This document shows positions 8,837 through 18,408 of a stretch of 64,000 bases of DNA, in pieces. The position numbers and the translations under genes were made by a program. The number at the start of each line of letters is the position of its first letter. Position 1 is the first letter of the stretch. Origin of the DNA: JAJFFW01 sp038534195 (lineage in GTDB: Bacteria > Pseudomonadota > Alphaproteobacteria > Caulobacterales > Parvularculaceae); assembly GCA_038534195.1 (NCBI GenBank), contig JBCAXE010000005.1, positions 60,391 to 124,390 on the forward strand, in the 5' to 3' direction. The notes under the pieces were generated by a model. It saw only the letters and a list, made by a program, of their open reading frames with translations. It ran no database searches and was not told where the DNA came from.

Positions 8837-9654
8837 TGGCGGACGATGGCGACATAGAAAACATTATCGAAGTTCGGAAATTGCGGACTCAGTTCGGTGA
8901 CTTCATCGTCCATGACAATCTCGATCTGGATGTGAAACAGGGCGAGATCATTGGCGTTGTCGGCGGGTCCGGCACTGGTAAATCCGTCCTCATGCGCGCG
9001 ATTATCGGATTGAAGCCGCCTTCCGCCGGCACGGTGAAACTGTTCAGTCAAAATTTTTATGAAGCGAACGAGAGTGAACGGCTTGAGATCGAACGCCGTT
9101 GGGGCGTGTTGTTCCAGGGCGGCGCATTATTTTCCTCTCTGACAGTTGCGCAAAACGTCATGGCGCCGATCAACGAGCATCTGCATCTGCCTAAGGAATT
9201 CGCGCAGGACATCGCGGCCATGAAAATCTCCATGTCCGGTTTGCCGCCCGAAGCGGGCGACAAATACCCCTCTGAATTGTCCGGCGGTATGGTAAAACGC
9301 GCAGCGCTTGCGCGCGCCCTCGCTTTGGACCCGGAAATCGTGTTTCTCGATGAGCCGACGGCGGGTCTCGATCCGATCGGCGCGTCGAAATTTGATGAAC
9401 TCATCGTTAACCTAAAGGAATCCTTAGGGTTAACCGTGTTTATGGTGACCCATGATCTGGATACGTTACACGCCACATGCGACCGCGTCGCCGTATTGGC
9501 CGATAAGAAAGTGATCGAATGCGGCCCGTTGGACGAGGTCATCAAGTCGGAGCATCCCTGGATCCAGGAATACTTCTCCGGTCCGCGGGGAAGGGCGGCG
9601 ATGGCGCACAAAGGGTATGACGAGCCGACAGATGTAAGAGGAGCGGCCGAGTAA
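8836..9654 (+). CDS. mlaF: MlaF-type ABC transporter ATPase
   Basis: 272 residues from the ATG at 8836. A longer frame back to 8698 runs inside mlaE and is not used. It has a Walker A motif (GGSGTGKSVL), a signature LSGGMVKRAAL in the MlaF/Ttg2A form, Walker B plus D-loop IVFLDEPTAGLDP, and an H-loop MVTHD. It powers the MlaE permease from the cytoplasmic side. The start overlaps the mlaE stop (TGATG), and the mlaD gene begins directly after its stop. Confidence 0.92.
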   Translation: MADDGDIENIIEVRKLRTQFGDFIVHDNLDLDVKQGEIIGVVGGSGTGKSVLMRAIIGLKPPSAGTVKLFSQNFYEANESERLEIERRWGVLFQGGALFSSLTVAQNVMAPINEHLHLPKEFAQDIAAMKISMSGLPPEAGDKYPSELSGGMVKRAALARALALDPEIVFLDEPTAGLDPIGASKFDELIVNLKESLGLTVFMVTHDLDTLHATCDRVAVLADKKVIECGPLDEVIKSEHPWIQEYFSGPRGRAAMAHKGYDEPTDVRGAAE

Positions 9655-10572
9655 ATGGAAACGAGACCTCATTACGTAGCGGTCGGCGCAATCGTTATGG
9701 TCGCGCTTGCGGCGGCGGCTTTGTTCGTTCTCTGGCTCGGCGACACGCGCCGGGAGTTCGACGTGTACGATGTAAAATTCAACGGCCGCGTATCGGGCCT
9801 TAGCAGAGGCGCGCAAGTCAGCTTCAACGGCATTCAAAAAGGCGAAGTCACAGACCTGACGATCGATCCCGACAATCCGGCGAATGTTATTGCGCGTGTC
9901 CAGGTGGAAAAAGACACCCCGATCAAGACGGATACCAAAGCCGAGCTGGAGCTTGTGGGGTTCACTGGCCTCGCCATCATTCAGTTCGTAGGCGGCAGTC
10001 CGAATGAACCGCTTTTGAAAGACACGGTGCGCGGCATTCCCGAGATCGTTGCGGACGCCACCGGCATCGCCCAAATTTTTGAAGGCACGAACGATATTAT
10101 ATCTTCGGCGGGTGCGATTTTGTCCGAAGAAAACATTCGCGCGTTTAACTCCATTCTCGCCAATATCGATACGTTGACGGGTGCGTTTGCGGCGCAGGAA
10201 GAAAATATTGGCAATACGCTGGAGAATATTTCCGCGATCTCTGATGACCTCGCGGCGATGACCGACCGTCTTGAGCGCGCCTCCACCAATCTGGAAACTT
10301 TGCTCGGCGAAGACGCCCCGGCTGCGCTTGCGGAAACGCAAGCGACCATCAAGGAAGCGCGCGCGCTAATCACAGACCTGCGCGGTGTTGTCGAAGAAAA
10401 TCGCGGATCAATTTCTTCGTTTGCGGATCAAGGTCTTGCGCAAGTGGGCCCGGCGCTCGCTGAGGCGCGCCGGATGTTCAAGACGCTGGATCAAGTATTG
10501 CGTGAAGTAGACCGCGATCCGCGCGGATATTTGCTCGGGGAATCGACGCCGAAATATGAAACGGCGCAGTAA
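9655..10572 (+). CDS. mlaD: MCE/MlaD-family periplasmic lipid-binding protein
   Basis: 305 residues. A single N-terminal membrane anchor (about 8-27) is followed by one MCE domain (about 35-118, with YDVKFNGRVSGLSRGAQVSF and VGFTGLAIIQFVGG). A long predominantly helical, coiled-coil tail (about 150-280) ends in ADQGLAQVGPALAEAR. This is the substrate-carrying partner of the MlaEF transporter. The long helical tail resembles tube-forming MCE proteins more than compact E. coli MlaD. The gene starts immediately after the ATPase stop. Confidence 0.9.
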   Translation: METRPHYVAVGAIVMVALAAAALFVLWLGDTRREFDVYDVKFNGRVSGLSRGAQVSFNGIQKGEVTDLTIDPDNPANVIARVQVEKDTPIKTDTKAELELVGFTGLAIIQFVGGSPNEPLLKDTVRGIPEIVADATGIAQIFEGTNDIISSAGAILSEENIRAFNSILANIDTLTGAFAAQEENIGNTLENISAISDDLAAMTDRLERASTNLETLLGEDAPAALAETQATIKEARALITDLRGVVEENRGSISSFADQGLAQVGPALAEARRMFKTLDQVLREVDRDPRGYLLGESTPKYETAQ

Positions 10573-10575
10573 GGG

Positions 10576-11193
10576 ATGTTCGTTGTGAGAGTTCTTGTTG
10601 TATCAATGGCGGCCGCGCTGGCGGGTTGCGTCAACGTTCTTCCCGAGGCCTCGCCCGCAGCCGCCCGCTACACGATTGCGCCGATTGAATTCGGTTCCGG
10701 GTCGGCGGCCGAACCCGTTGCGTGGACGCTGGCGATCGCCGATCCCACCTCGACGCGCGCTTATGACACAGCGAAAATTGCGCTAACGCGCGCGCCTGGC
10801 CAAATCGAATATTACGCCGCGGGCGAATGGGCGGACCGAAGCCCAAACCTGATCCGCACCGCCATGGTGAGAAGCTTTGAAAATTCAGGGCGCATCCTCG
10901 GCGTGGGCGATACGGTGGTTTTGCCGGGCGCGGACTATATTTTGAAAACGGATATTCGGCGCTTGCATGCGGCCTATGATGGCGGCGTGCCGGCGGCGGA
11001 TGTGGCGTTGTTCGCGAAGTTGACCGATAAACGCGGGCGGATTATCGCGTCGCGCCTTTTCACGCAACGTCAGACTGCGGAGAGAGATAGCGTTCCAGCC
11101 GTCGGCCGGGCGTTCAACACCGTATTGCAATCGACATTGATCGATGTGGTGGACTGGTCTTTCGAGACCGTCGAGGCCGATCAGGCGAAATAG
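10576..11193 (+). CDS. ABC-type transport auxiliary lipoprotein (PqiC-like)
   Basis: 205 residues with a lipoprotein signal: hydrophobic 6-17 and lipobox LAGC with Cys18. The mature domain, including VLPGADYILKTDIRRL and the end VDVVDWSFET, fits the ABC_trans_aux (PqiC/YmbA) family of outer-membrane-linked lipoproteins that accompany MCE transporters. It is the fourth gene of the mla-type operon, 4 bases after mlaD. Its last 13 bases overlap the convergent TipN-like gene. Confidence 0.85.
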   Translation: MFVVRVLVVSMAAALAGCVNVLPEASPAAARYTIAPIEFGSGSAAEPVAWTLAIADPTSTRAYDTAKIALTRAPGQIEYYAAGEWADRSPNLIRTAMVRSFENSGRILGVGDTVVLPGADYILKTDIRRLHAAYDGGVPAADVALFAKLTDKRGRIIASRLFTQRQTAERDSVPAVGRAFNTVLQSTLIDVVDWSFETVEADQAK

Positions 11194-13460
11194 CCGACCG
11201 TCGCGCCTATTAACAAATAGACCCGTCCAAGCGGCGAGGAGAGATATTCCTCCAGATCCTCATCGGCTGTTTCCGACGTGGTGGCGTCTTCAAGCAGCCG
11301 TTCAAAGCCCTGCAAGAAGGAATGAATCCCTTCTTCAAAGGCGCGGTCGCGGCCGGACTCAGTTCTGATACGCCGTTTCACATCCGCTTCATTGAGGCGC
11401 AGAATACGGTTGGCGAATACATTGCGGTCGCCCTTTTCGAAACGTTCGCGCAGCGCCGGCGGCGGATCGCCATAGAGGCGGGTTTCAAGATTCAATGTGA
11501 AATGTTGAAGATCAGCGATGATCTTCATGGCGTTGGCGGTGTTGTCTTGCGCGGCGGCGGTTTGCGGCGCTTCGGGCGCTGATTTGGAGGCGGCCGCAAG
11601 ATCAAGGGGCTCGGCGTCGTCCGTAGCGTCGAGAATTTCTCGCCAGCTCACATCGCCCTTGCCTTTTTGCGCCTTGCGCGCCGGTGTTGATTTCTCGGGA
11701 CGGGAGGCGGCGATATCCTCAGCCAGCTGATCGAGCCGGTTTTGGGCGTGGTTCGCCGGCGGCGCCTCAGCGCGCTGCGCGCGGCGGCCAAGTTTGAGGA
11801 CTTTTTTGTCGCTATCCTGAGTTTTCGCCTTCGGCGCTGATTGGACGCGGCGTGGCGGCTCGACCGCTGCCGCGGTCTGGCGCTGGATCGCCGCCTCTTG
11901 CTCGCGCAATTGCCCTTCCGCCAGCTTGCTCAGGCGCTCGGTTTGCGTGGCGATTGCGTCCGCCAGACGATCGGCCCGATTGCGCTGTTCTTCGATCAGA
12001 TTTTCCAGGCGTGCGTTTTCCTTTTCGAGCGCCGCGCGCGCGTCCGCCAGAATTTTATTCCGCTCACTGATTTTTGACGCGGCGTTTTGCGATCGTGCGA
12101 GCGCGTCTTCTGCGGTTTTTTCCATCGTTTCACTCATTCGGGAAAGTTCTGCGGCGGCGTCGGATACCGATTGTGAGGTTTCTTTGGCTGTTTGCGTCAC
12201 GGCGCCAGCGGCTTTGCTGGCTCTTGTCGCTTCGGCTTCGGCGCCTTTGACCGCATCGCTCGACGAGGCCTGGATTTTCGACAGCGCGTCCGTCGTCGCT
12301 TTCGACACTGTGTCTGCTTTTTCAGACGCTGCGGCGAGGGCGGACTGCGCGGTGGCGTTCAGGCTCTGCAGCGCCTTGTCGGCTGCGGCCTGAGCCTTGG
12401 CGGTTTCAGATTCGGTCGTTTCGATAATCTTGCCGCTCATTGCGTCCGCATTGCGCGCGATCTCATCTGATGCGTTTTGCGTCAACTTCGCAGCCTGTTC
12501 GCTTGCCTGACGCGCTTTTTCCGATGAGGCCTCGATGGCGCCGGCGGAGTTGCGCAAACTTTCGTCGGCCCCATTAATCGCCGAGCTCAGCGTTTCGAAA
12601 CTCTGCAACGCTTTTGACGCCGCCATTTCAAGCCGCGACAGACGTTCTTCGAGCAATGTCTCTGCGCGCGTTGACAGATCGTCCGCTGAGCCCATCGCTT
12701 CGATACTGACCTGCGCACGTTCGGCGATAGCGGCGGCGAAAGCGTCTGCTTGCGTGTTGAGATTTTCTGTGAGTTCGATCAAGCGCGAGCGTTCGCTCGC
12801 GACTTTGTCGACGGCGCCGCTGGTGCGCGATTCAATAGCGGTCCCGGCCGTCTCAATCGCCTCCACGTGGTTGCGGATCATCGCCTCCACAGAGGCGAGG
12901 CGGCGAAGCGCGCCGTCGACGCCTGAATTCAGCGCATCCATCTGTCCACGGACTGCAAGGCCCACCGCCTCCGCGTTATAGGCCGCGCTATGATCGGGAT
13001 GAATAAATTCCTGCGCCGCTGTGGTGATCGACTGCGCCGCGTTCAGCATCTTGTAGACGTGCGATAACAGATAACCGCAGATCAAAATCATGATCGGCAC
13101 GAAAATCGCAAAAAACAGAAGCTGCGGGTTCATGGTCGAGCGCAAGGTGTCGACCCATCCGCTCGACGACCCGTAAAGGTCCATATGGCTCCAATAAGCG
13201 CCGACCGGCCAGCCCACAGTCATTGCAAAGAAGATCAGGATCGCGCCGAGCCGCGAGACTTGCCAGACCTGACGGCTCGCAGCGTTCCAGTTGCGCACGG
13301 GCGGGCCCACAGGGATCGCCGGGATCGGCTCGTCTCTGGATGCGCTGAGCGCTTTTTCATCGTCGCCGCCGGCGGATTCCACGATGCCCTGAAATTTCAT
13401 CCGCGGGCCGCCAAGCGCCTCCGGCCGGGAGAAATCGTCATTATTGTTGTGTTCTGTCAT
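11181..13460 (-). CDS. Membrane-anchored long coiled-coil protein, TipN-like
   Basis: 759 residues from the ATG at 13460 (MTEHNNNDDF). The frame extends 25 codons further to 13535, but that extension is basic and unlikely. Two N-terminal membrane helices are separated by a short loop (roughly residues 65-90 and 110-135). They precede a very long Ala/Glu/Ser-rich coiled coil (about 160-560), a Pro/Lys/Ala-rich linker, and a compact helical C-terminal domain of ~110 residues ending LGRVYLLIGATVGYFA. This layout matches TipN, the Caulobacter polarity and birth-scar marker. The assignment is by architecture and lineage, not by a diagnostic motif. A chemoreceptor is excluded by the missing signalling hairpin. 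Confidence 0.65.
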   Translation of the reverse strand: MTEHNNNDDFSRPEALGGPRMKFQGIVESAGGDDEKALSASRDEPIPAIPVGPPVRNWNAASRQVWQVSRLGAILIFFAMTVGWPVGAYWSHMDLYGSSSGWVDTLRSTMNPQLLFFAIFVPIMILICGYLLSHVYKMLNAAQSITTAAQEFIHPDHSAAYNAEAVGLAVRGQMDALNSGVDGALRRLASVEAMIRNHVEAIETAGTAIESRTSGAVDKVASERSRLIELTENLNTQADAFAAAIAERAQVSIEAMGSADDLSTRAETLLEERLSRLEMAASKALQSFETLSSAINGADESLRNSAGAIEASSEKARQASEQAAKLTQNASDEIARNADAMSGKIIETTESETAKAQAAADKALQSLNATAQSALAAASEKADTVSKATTDALSKIQASSSDAVKGAEAEATRASKAAGAVTQTAKETSQSVSDAAAELSRMSETMEKTAEDALARSQNAASKISERNKILADARAALEKENARLENLIEEQRNRADRLADAIATQTERLSKLAEGQLREQEAAIQRQTAAAVEPPRRVQSAPKAKTQDSDKKVLKLGRRAQRAEAPPANHAQNRLDQLAEDIAASRPEKSTPARKAQKGKGDVSWREILDATDDAEPLDLAAASKSAPEAPQTAAAQDNTANAMKIIADLQHFTLNLETRLYGDPPPALRERFEKGDRNVFANRILRLNEADVKRRIRTESGRDRAFEEGIHSFLQGFERLLEDATTSETADEDLEEYLSSPLGRVYLLIGATVGYFA

Positions 13461-13629
13461 GGACCTGCTCAGCCTGAAGGCGAACGCATAGCGGATTTTG
13501 GCGCTCACGCCAAACCGGAGCCCCCGTGTTTTCAACCGCTTATCAAGAAGCTACAGCGCTTATCTATCGGCAGGGCGCAGAATCCCGATACGGCTTGTCA
13601 AAAGACAGAGCATTTCGGGATTGGGGACG

Positions 13630-14406
13630 ATGCGCGACACCGTCAAAAAGGTCATTGAAAGCGGCTGGTTTCAGTCGCTGGTTCTGTTCCTAATTCTCAT
13701 CAACGCCGTCATTCTCGGCGCTGAAACGTTGTCGCCAATCAAGGAGTCGTTTGGCGCGCAACTGCATCTGATCGATCGTATTATCATTTACGCGTTCGCG
13801 ATTGAGATCGGTCTTAGGCTCTACGCCTACGGGCTCGACTATTTTCGGAACGGCTGGAACGTTTTTGATTTTCTGATTGTGGTGGTGTCTTTCGCGGCGG
13901 CCACCAGCGGGCTAGCGGCGATCCGGGCGTTCCGGGTCTTGCGAGTGCTGCGGGTGGTGACGGTGATTCCACGCATGCGCGTCGTTGTCTCGGCGCTTCT
14001 CGACGCAATCCCCGGCATTGCGTCGGTGGGTATCGTTCTCATTTTGATTGTTTATGTGTTCGCGGTCATCGCAGCGAATTTGTACGGGCCGCAACATGAA
14101 AAGCTGTTTGGAGACGTCTTCGCCGCAATGTACACGCTGTTCCAGGTCATGACGCTGGAAGGCTGGCCGGATATCGCCGCGGAAGTGAGCGAGACGCACC
14201 CGAATTCGTGGGTGTTCTTCCTAACCTTCGTGTTGATCGCGACCTTCACGATGCTCAATCTCTTCGTGGCGATCGTCGTCCGTGTGGTGGAGGAAGACTC
14301 AGACCCCTGGTTCGACGATCTCCTCAAACAGAATGACGACATCAAAGCCGATGTGGATGCGCTTCATCGAAAAGTGGATTTGCTGCTCAAGGAGAAAGAG
14401 CGCTAG
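13630..14406 (+). CDS. Voltage-gated cation channel of the bacterial NaChBac type, atypical selectivity filter
   Basis: 258 residues from the ATG at 13630; a frame reaching back to 13498 is rejected because it covers the promoter region. It carries one six-helix channel repeat: S1-S3 (about 12-33, 43-66, 76-93), a voltage-sensing S4 with arginines at 99, 102, 105 and 108, S5 (125-152), a pore loop, S6 (193-220) and an acidic then heptad-like tail that should form the tetrameric coiled coil. The filter is T175-L-E-G-W-P-D181 where sodium channels of the family have TLESW. It assembles as a homotetramer in the inner membrane. Ion choice is uncertain because of the filter change. Confidence 0.88.
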   Translation: MRDTVKKVIESGWFQSLVLFLILINAVILGAETLSPIKESFGAQLHLIDRIIIYAFAIEIGLRLYAYGLDYFRNGWNVFDFLIVVVSFAAATSGLAAIRAFRVLRVLRVVTVIPRMRVVVSALLDAIPGIASVGIVLILIVYVFAVIAANLYGPQHEKLFGDVFAAMYTLFQVMTLEGWPDIAAEVSETHPNSWVFFLTFVLIATFTMLNLFVAIVVRVVEEDSDPWFDDLLKQNDDIKADVDALHRKVDLLLKEKER

Positions 14407-14471
14407 AAACATCTTTTTAGCATGAGCGGCGATCACCGATATAAATCAATGAGACACGCGGGAATGCTCAG

Positions 14472-15611
14472 ATGATTGGCGATCCCTCGCAATTGGCGGT
14501 GAGTTGGCGCTCGGCGCTCATGTTTTCGGTGTGTCTGCCGACGCTTATGGCTGCGCTCTTCCTGTTGACGCGGGATGTGGAACGGCGCGCGACCGTCTGG
14601 CTGGCGGCGTTCTTGATCGCCGCCGTTATCGCCATGACGCCTCAGATCATCGGCTTCGCCAATTTCTACGATGTGTGGCCGGGGCTGACATTTGCGCCGT
14701 TCAACACCGAGCTCTATCTGGGGCCGCTCTTATATCTGCACGCGTTCCGCCTGATGCGGCGCGGCCCGCTGGGACGGCGTTGGTGGCTGTTGGCGCCGGG
14801 CGCGGTTCAGTCGCTCTACTACTCGGCCTGCTTTCTCTTCCTCGGCGATTACAAACAAAAATGGTCTTATAACAACACGATACATGAACCCTTTTTCGTG
14901 CCGCTTGAGACCGTGGCGACGATTTCTCTACTCGCATGGTCCTTTGTCGCCATCCTGCGGCTGACGGATCGCTATGCGGGTTTCTTGCGCAGCACCCAGT
15001 CCGCCTCTTTGGAATTCCAGCCGATCTGGCTGCGGCGTTTGTTGTTTGTGGTCGCCCCCGCAGCCCTCGTTTTTGCGGTTCTGGAAATCGTCACCGTGTT
15101 CGTGACGCCGGTCAGCTATGTGAGCGCCTTTCCGTTTCTGGTTTTGATCATGGCGTTCTTCGCGTGGCTCGGCTTTGACGCCTTGGCGCGATTACACGCG
15201 CCGTTTCCGAAAATGGACGATGCGGCGCCCGCCACCGCAGCGCCTGAGCCTGCCGGCAAGGACTGGAACGCTGAGGGGGAAAGGCTGCGCGAAGCGGTCG
15301 TCGAGGGGCGGTGGTTCCTGGAGCCGCGCCTTTCCATCAGCGATGTGGCGCGTCGGCTCGCCACCAATGAGCGCTATGTGAGCCAGGCGCTCAATCAGGG
15401 CGTCGGCCAGCCCTTCAGCGATTTCATCAACGGCCTGCGCATCGATCATGCGAAGAAAAGGCTTGGCGCGAGCGACGACCAGATTCTCGATATCGCTCTC
15501 GCTTCGGGGTTCAATTCAAAAGCGACATTCAACCGGGTCTTCAAAGACGTCGCCGGCGAGACGCCATCTGCGTATCGGGCGTCTCAAATCGCGAAAACAT
15601 CAGAAAAGTAG
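14472..15611 (+). CDS. AraC-family transcriptional regulator with N-terminal membrane domain
   Basis: 379 residues. The first ~245 contain about seven hydrophobic helices, and the last ~110 form an AraC/HTH_18 DNA-binding domain with both helix-turn-helix units (ISDVARRLATNERYVSQALN and LDIALASGFNSKATFNRVFK). Membrane-embedded AraC regulators of this kind presumably sense an envelope signal. The S41 protease gene follows 76 bases later on the same strand and is a plausible target. The regulator's ligand cannot be inferred. Confidence 0.88.
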   Translation: MIGDPSQLAVSWRSALMFSVCLPTLMAALFLLTRDVERRATVWLAAFLIAAVIAMTPQIIGFANFYDVWPGLTFAPFNTELYLGPLLYLHAFRLMRRGPLGRRWWLLAPGAVQSLYYSACFLFLGDYKQKWSYNNTIHEPFFVPLETVATISLLAWSFVAILRLTDRYAGFLRSTQSASLEFQPIWLRRLLFVVAPAALVFAVLEIVTVFVTPVSYVSAFPFLVLIMAFFAWLGFDALARLHAPFPKMDDAAPATAAPEPAGKDWNAEGERLREAVVEGRWFLEPRLSISDVARRLATNERYVSQALNQGVGQPFSDFINGLRIDHAKKRLGASDDQILDIALASGFNSKATFNRVFKDVAGETPSAYRASQIAKTSEK

Positions 15612-15687
15612 CCGCTTTCGAGACGCAGGGCCGGGCGGTCTGCGTTAGCGGTGGCCTTCATCATTCAGTCAGGCAAAGGGCGAAACC

Positions 15688-17157
15688 GTGCAAAAACTCT
15701 TTCTACTTTTCATAGTCATTTCTCTCATGGCGGGGGGCGCGCGTGCGGCCGACCCGGCGGACGCGAAAATCTCCCTCGCTGACGTCCGCGCTGATCTCGC
15801 TCTCCTGAAAGAAGCTTACACGCGCATCCATCCGGGGCTGACGCGCTATGCCGACGCCGCCGACATTGACGCCGCCTGGGCGGCGATTGACGCCAAAGCG
15901 GCCGCCAAGGACGGGTTGACGCTCGGGGAATTCTACATCGAAATTCAGCGCGCGCTCACCGTCATCCGGTGCGACCACACGAAAGCGGAAATACCCCGCG
16001 CCATGCGCGACTTCCGAAAGGAGGCCCCGGTCTATTTACCGTTCAAATGGACCCTAGTTGAGGGGCGCGGCTTTATAACGGCGGTCCCTGAAGGCTCGCC
16101 GCTCGCCGTCAAGGATGAGATCCTCGCCATTGACGGGCGCGCGCTTTCTTCTCTTGTCGAAGAGGTGGCCCCGCTCGTTCCGGTCGACGGATACACTGTG
16201 TGGGCGCGCGACAGCGGGGTCGGTCAATCGCTCGAATTCATGGGCGGCGCGGTCGACCATTTCGGGATGCTGTTGTGGGACAACAGCCCCGAGGCGGCGC
16301 TAACCGTCCGCCGAGGCGCGGAGGAGCTTGCACTGACGACGCCTCGATTGACCTACGACGCGTATGCGGCGCTCGAAGAGGCGGACGAACCGGCGGCCAA
16401 TTTCAAAGACGCCGTCACTTTTAAACGCATCGGCGATAACGCGGCTCATTTGCGCGTCGACACCTTTGTCAATTATCGCCAGCCGGTGAAGCCGAAAACG
16501 ATTTACGATCCGATCTTCAAAGCGTTGAAAGAGGAAGGGCGCGACAAACTCATTCTCGATGTGCGCCGGAACGGCGGCGGTTCCGACGACGCCAAAGACG
16601 GGCTTGTTGAGAATCTCATCACCCAAAAGATGCGTATCGTGAATGACGCCCGCGTCGCGACGATCGATCATTCCGGTCTGGAAGAGCATCTTTCCACATG
16701 GGAAAAGCGCGCCATCAATCCCCCGCGTATCGCCTTCAAGAAAAACGCGGACGGAACCTATTCGCTTCGACCCTTTTTTGACGATGCGCTTAAAACCAAA
16801 AAACCGACACGAAACGCCTTCGGCGGCGACCTCATCGTGCTCACCAGCCGAGACAACTCGTCGGGCAGCACAAACCTTGTGGGTCTTTTAAAGAGCCTTG
16901 GCCGCGCGACGCTCGTCGGTGAACAAACCGGCGGTTCGCCGAACGGCGCCACGGCCGGCGTGATCCTGACGTTGACCCTGCCGAATTCAAAGATCCGCGC
17001 CCGCATTCCGCAATTTCGCTACTACAATAACGTCTCCGGATTTGAGGACGGCTACGGGGCGTCGCCGGATATCGACGCGCCCCTGACGGCCGACGCATTT
17101 CTCGCGGGCCGTGATCCGGCCTATGAGGCGGCGCTGGAAATCGTCGCAGGACGGTAA
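15688..17157 (+). CDS. Secreted S41-family (C-terminal processing) peptidase
   Basis: 489 residues with a cleavable signal peptide (hydrophobic 3-17, ARA cleavage site near 20). A PDZ-like segment (about 115-200) precedes the S41 catalytic domain. The domain shows LILDVRRNGGGSDD, then VLTSRDNSSGSTNLV with the likely nucleophile near residue 389-394, and GEQTGGSPNGAT. The start is GTG after AAAGGGCGAAACC. It acts in the periplasm or outside the cell. It lies directly downstream of the membrane AraC regulator, which suggests paired expression. The substrate is unknown. Confidence 0.82.
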   Translation: MQKLFLLFIVISLMAGGARAADPADAKISLADVRADLALLKEAYTRIHPGLTRYADAADIDAAWAAIDAKAAAKDGLTLGEFYIEIQRALTVIRCDHTKAEIPRAMRDFRKEAPVYLPFKWTLVEGRGFITAVPEGSPLAVKDEILAIDGRALSSLVEEVAPLVPVDGYTVWARDSGVGQSLEFMGGAVDHFGMLLWDNSPEAALTVRRGAEELALTTPRLTYDAYAALEEADEPAANFKDAVTFKRIGDNAAHLRVDTFVNYRQPVKPKTIYDPIFKALKEEGRDKLILDVRRNGGGSDDAKDGLVENLITQKMRIVNDARVATIDHSGLEEHLSTWEKRAINPPRIAFKKNADGTYSLRPFFDDALKTKKPTRNAFGGDLIVLTSRDNSSGSTNLVGLLKSLGRATLVGEQTGGSPNGATAGVILTLTLPNSKIRARIPQFRYYNNVSGFEDGYGASPDIDAPLTADAFLAGRDPAYEAALEIVAGR

Positions 17158-17226
17158 GCTTGCGGCGCCAGGAGCAGCGTCCTATCCAATAGTGGAAACG
17201 TCCAAGATTGGCAGGAGGCTGTTCCC

Positions 17227-18399
17227 ATGCGCTCGAATTCACAGATGACCTTCAATTTCGGCCTTGATGAAACCATCGAGGAGATGCGCGACCTGGTCGG
17301 GCGCTGGGTGGACGACAAGCTGGCCCCGCACGCGGCGGAGATCGACGCCACCAACGAATTTCCGCGCGCGCTCTGGCCCCAGCTCGGCGAGTTAGGGCTG
17401 CTTGGGCTAACGGCGAGCGAAGAGTACGGCGGCACGGGGCTCGGCTATCTCGCCCATTGCGTCGCGATGGAGGAAGTCTCGCGCGGGTCCGGCTCGGTGG
17501 GGCTTTCGTACGGCGCGCACTCCAATCTCTGCGTGAACCAGATCAACCTCAACGGATCGGCTGACCAAAAGGCGCGCTATTTGCCGAAACTCTGCAACGG
17601 CGAACATCTTGGCGCGCTGGCGATGTCCGAACCTGGCTCCGGGTCCGACGTAGTTTCCATGAAATTGCGCGCGGACAAGAAAGGCGATCGCTACGTTCTA
17701 AACGGCAACAAGATGTGGATCACCAATGGTCCGGGCGCCGATGTTCTCGTCGTCTACGCCAAAACCGAGCCTGACGCCGGCTCGCGGGGGATCACCGCGT
17801 TCCTGATCGAGAAAGACTTCAAAGGTTTTTCCACGGCGCAAAAACTCGACAAGCTCGGCATGCGCGGCTCCGACACGTGCGAGCTGGTGTTCGAGGACTG
17901 CGAAGTGCCCGAAGAAAACGTGCTCGGCGAGGTTAATGACGGCGTGCGTATTTTGATGTCAGGCCTTGACTATGAGCGGGCTGTGCTGGCGGCAGGGCCC
18001 ATCGGCATCATGCAGTCGGCGATGGACATCGTTCTCGACTATGTGCATGAGCGCAAACAATTCGGCAAAGCGATCGGCGAGTTCCAGCTCGTGCAGGGAA
18101 AGATCGCGGATATGTATACGACGATGAACGCCTCGCGCGCTTACGTTTACGCGGTGGCGGCCGCCTGCGACCGCGGGGAGACCACAAGACAGGATGCGGC
18201 GGGCTGTATCCTCTATGCGGCGGAAAAAGCGACGCAAGTGGCGCTTGATGCGATCCAGCTCCTAGGCGGCAATGGCTATATCAATGAATACCCGACAGGA
18301 AGGCTCTTGCGCGACGCCAAACTCTATGAGATCGGCGCCGGCACGTCAGAGATACGCCGCATGCTGATTGGGCGCGAGCTGTTTGCACTGACGGGGTGA
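17227..18399 (+). CDS. ivd: Isovaleryl-CoA dehydrogenase
   Basis: 390 residues, standard acyl-CoA dehydrogenase length. It oxidises isovaleryl-CoA to 3-methylcrotonyl-CoA in leucine breakdown, passing electrons to ETF through FAD. Family landmarks are AMSEPGSGSDVVSM, WITNGPGADVLVVYAKT, the catalytic-glutamate segment DYERAVLAAGP, and QLLGGNGYINEYP, which together favour the isovaleryl-specific branch over short-chain relatives. A strong AGGAGG lies 9 bases before the ATG. The usual partners (methylcrotonyl-CoA carboxylase, hydratase, HMG-CoA lyase) are not next to it. Confidence 0.9.
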   Translation: MRSNSQMTFNFGLDETIEEMRDLVGRWVDDKLAPHAAEIDATNEFPRALWPQLGELGLLGLTASEEYGGTGLGYLAHCVAMEEVSRGSGSVGLSYGAHSNLCVNQINLNGSADQKARYLPKLCNGEHLGALAMSEPGSGSDVVSMKLRADKKGDRYVLNGNKMWITNGPGADVLVVYAKTEPDAGSRGITAFLIEKDFKGFSTAQKLDKLGMRGSDTCELVFEDCEVPEENVLGEVNDGVRILMSGLDYERAVLAAGPIGIMQSAMDIVLDYVHERKQFGKAIGEFQLVQGKIADMYTTMNASRAYVYAVAAACDRGETTRQDAAGCILYAAEKATQVALDAIQLLGGNGYINEYPTGRLLRDAKLYEIGAGTSEIRRMLIGRELFALTG

Positions 18400-18408
18400 A
18401 TTGACGCT

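Noticed and set aside
11181..13460. Methyl-accepting chemotaxis protein for the long coiled-coil protein
   Set aside because: No HAMP domain and no conserved chemoreceptor hairpin tip; the C-terminal domain is a separate helical unit.
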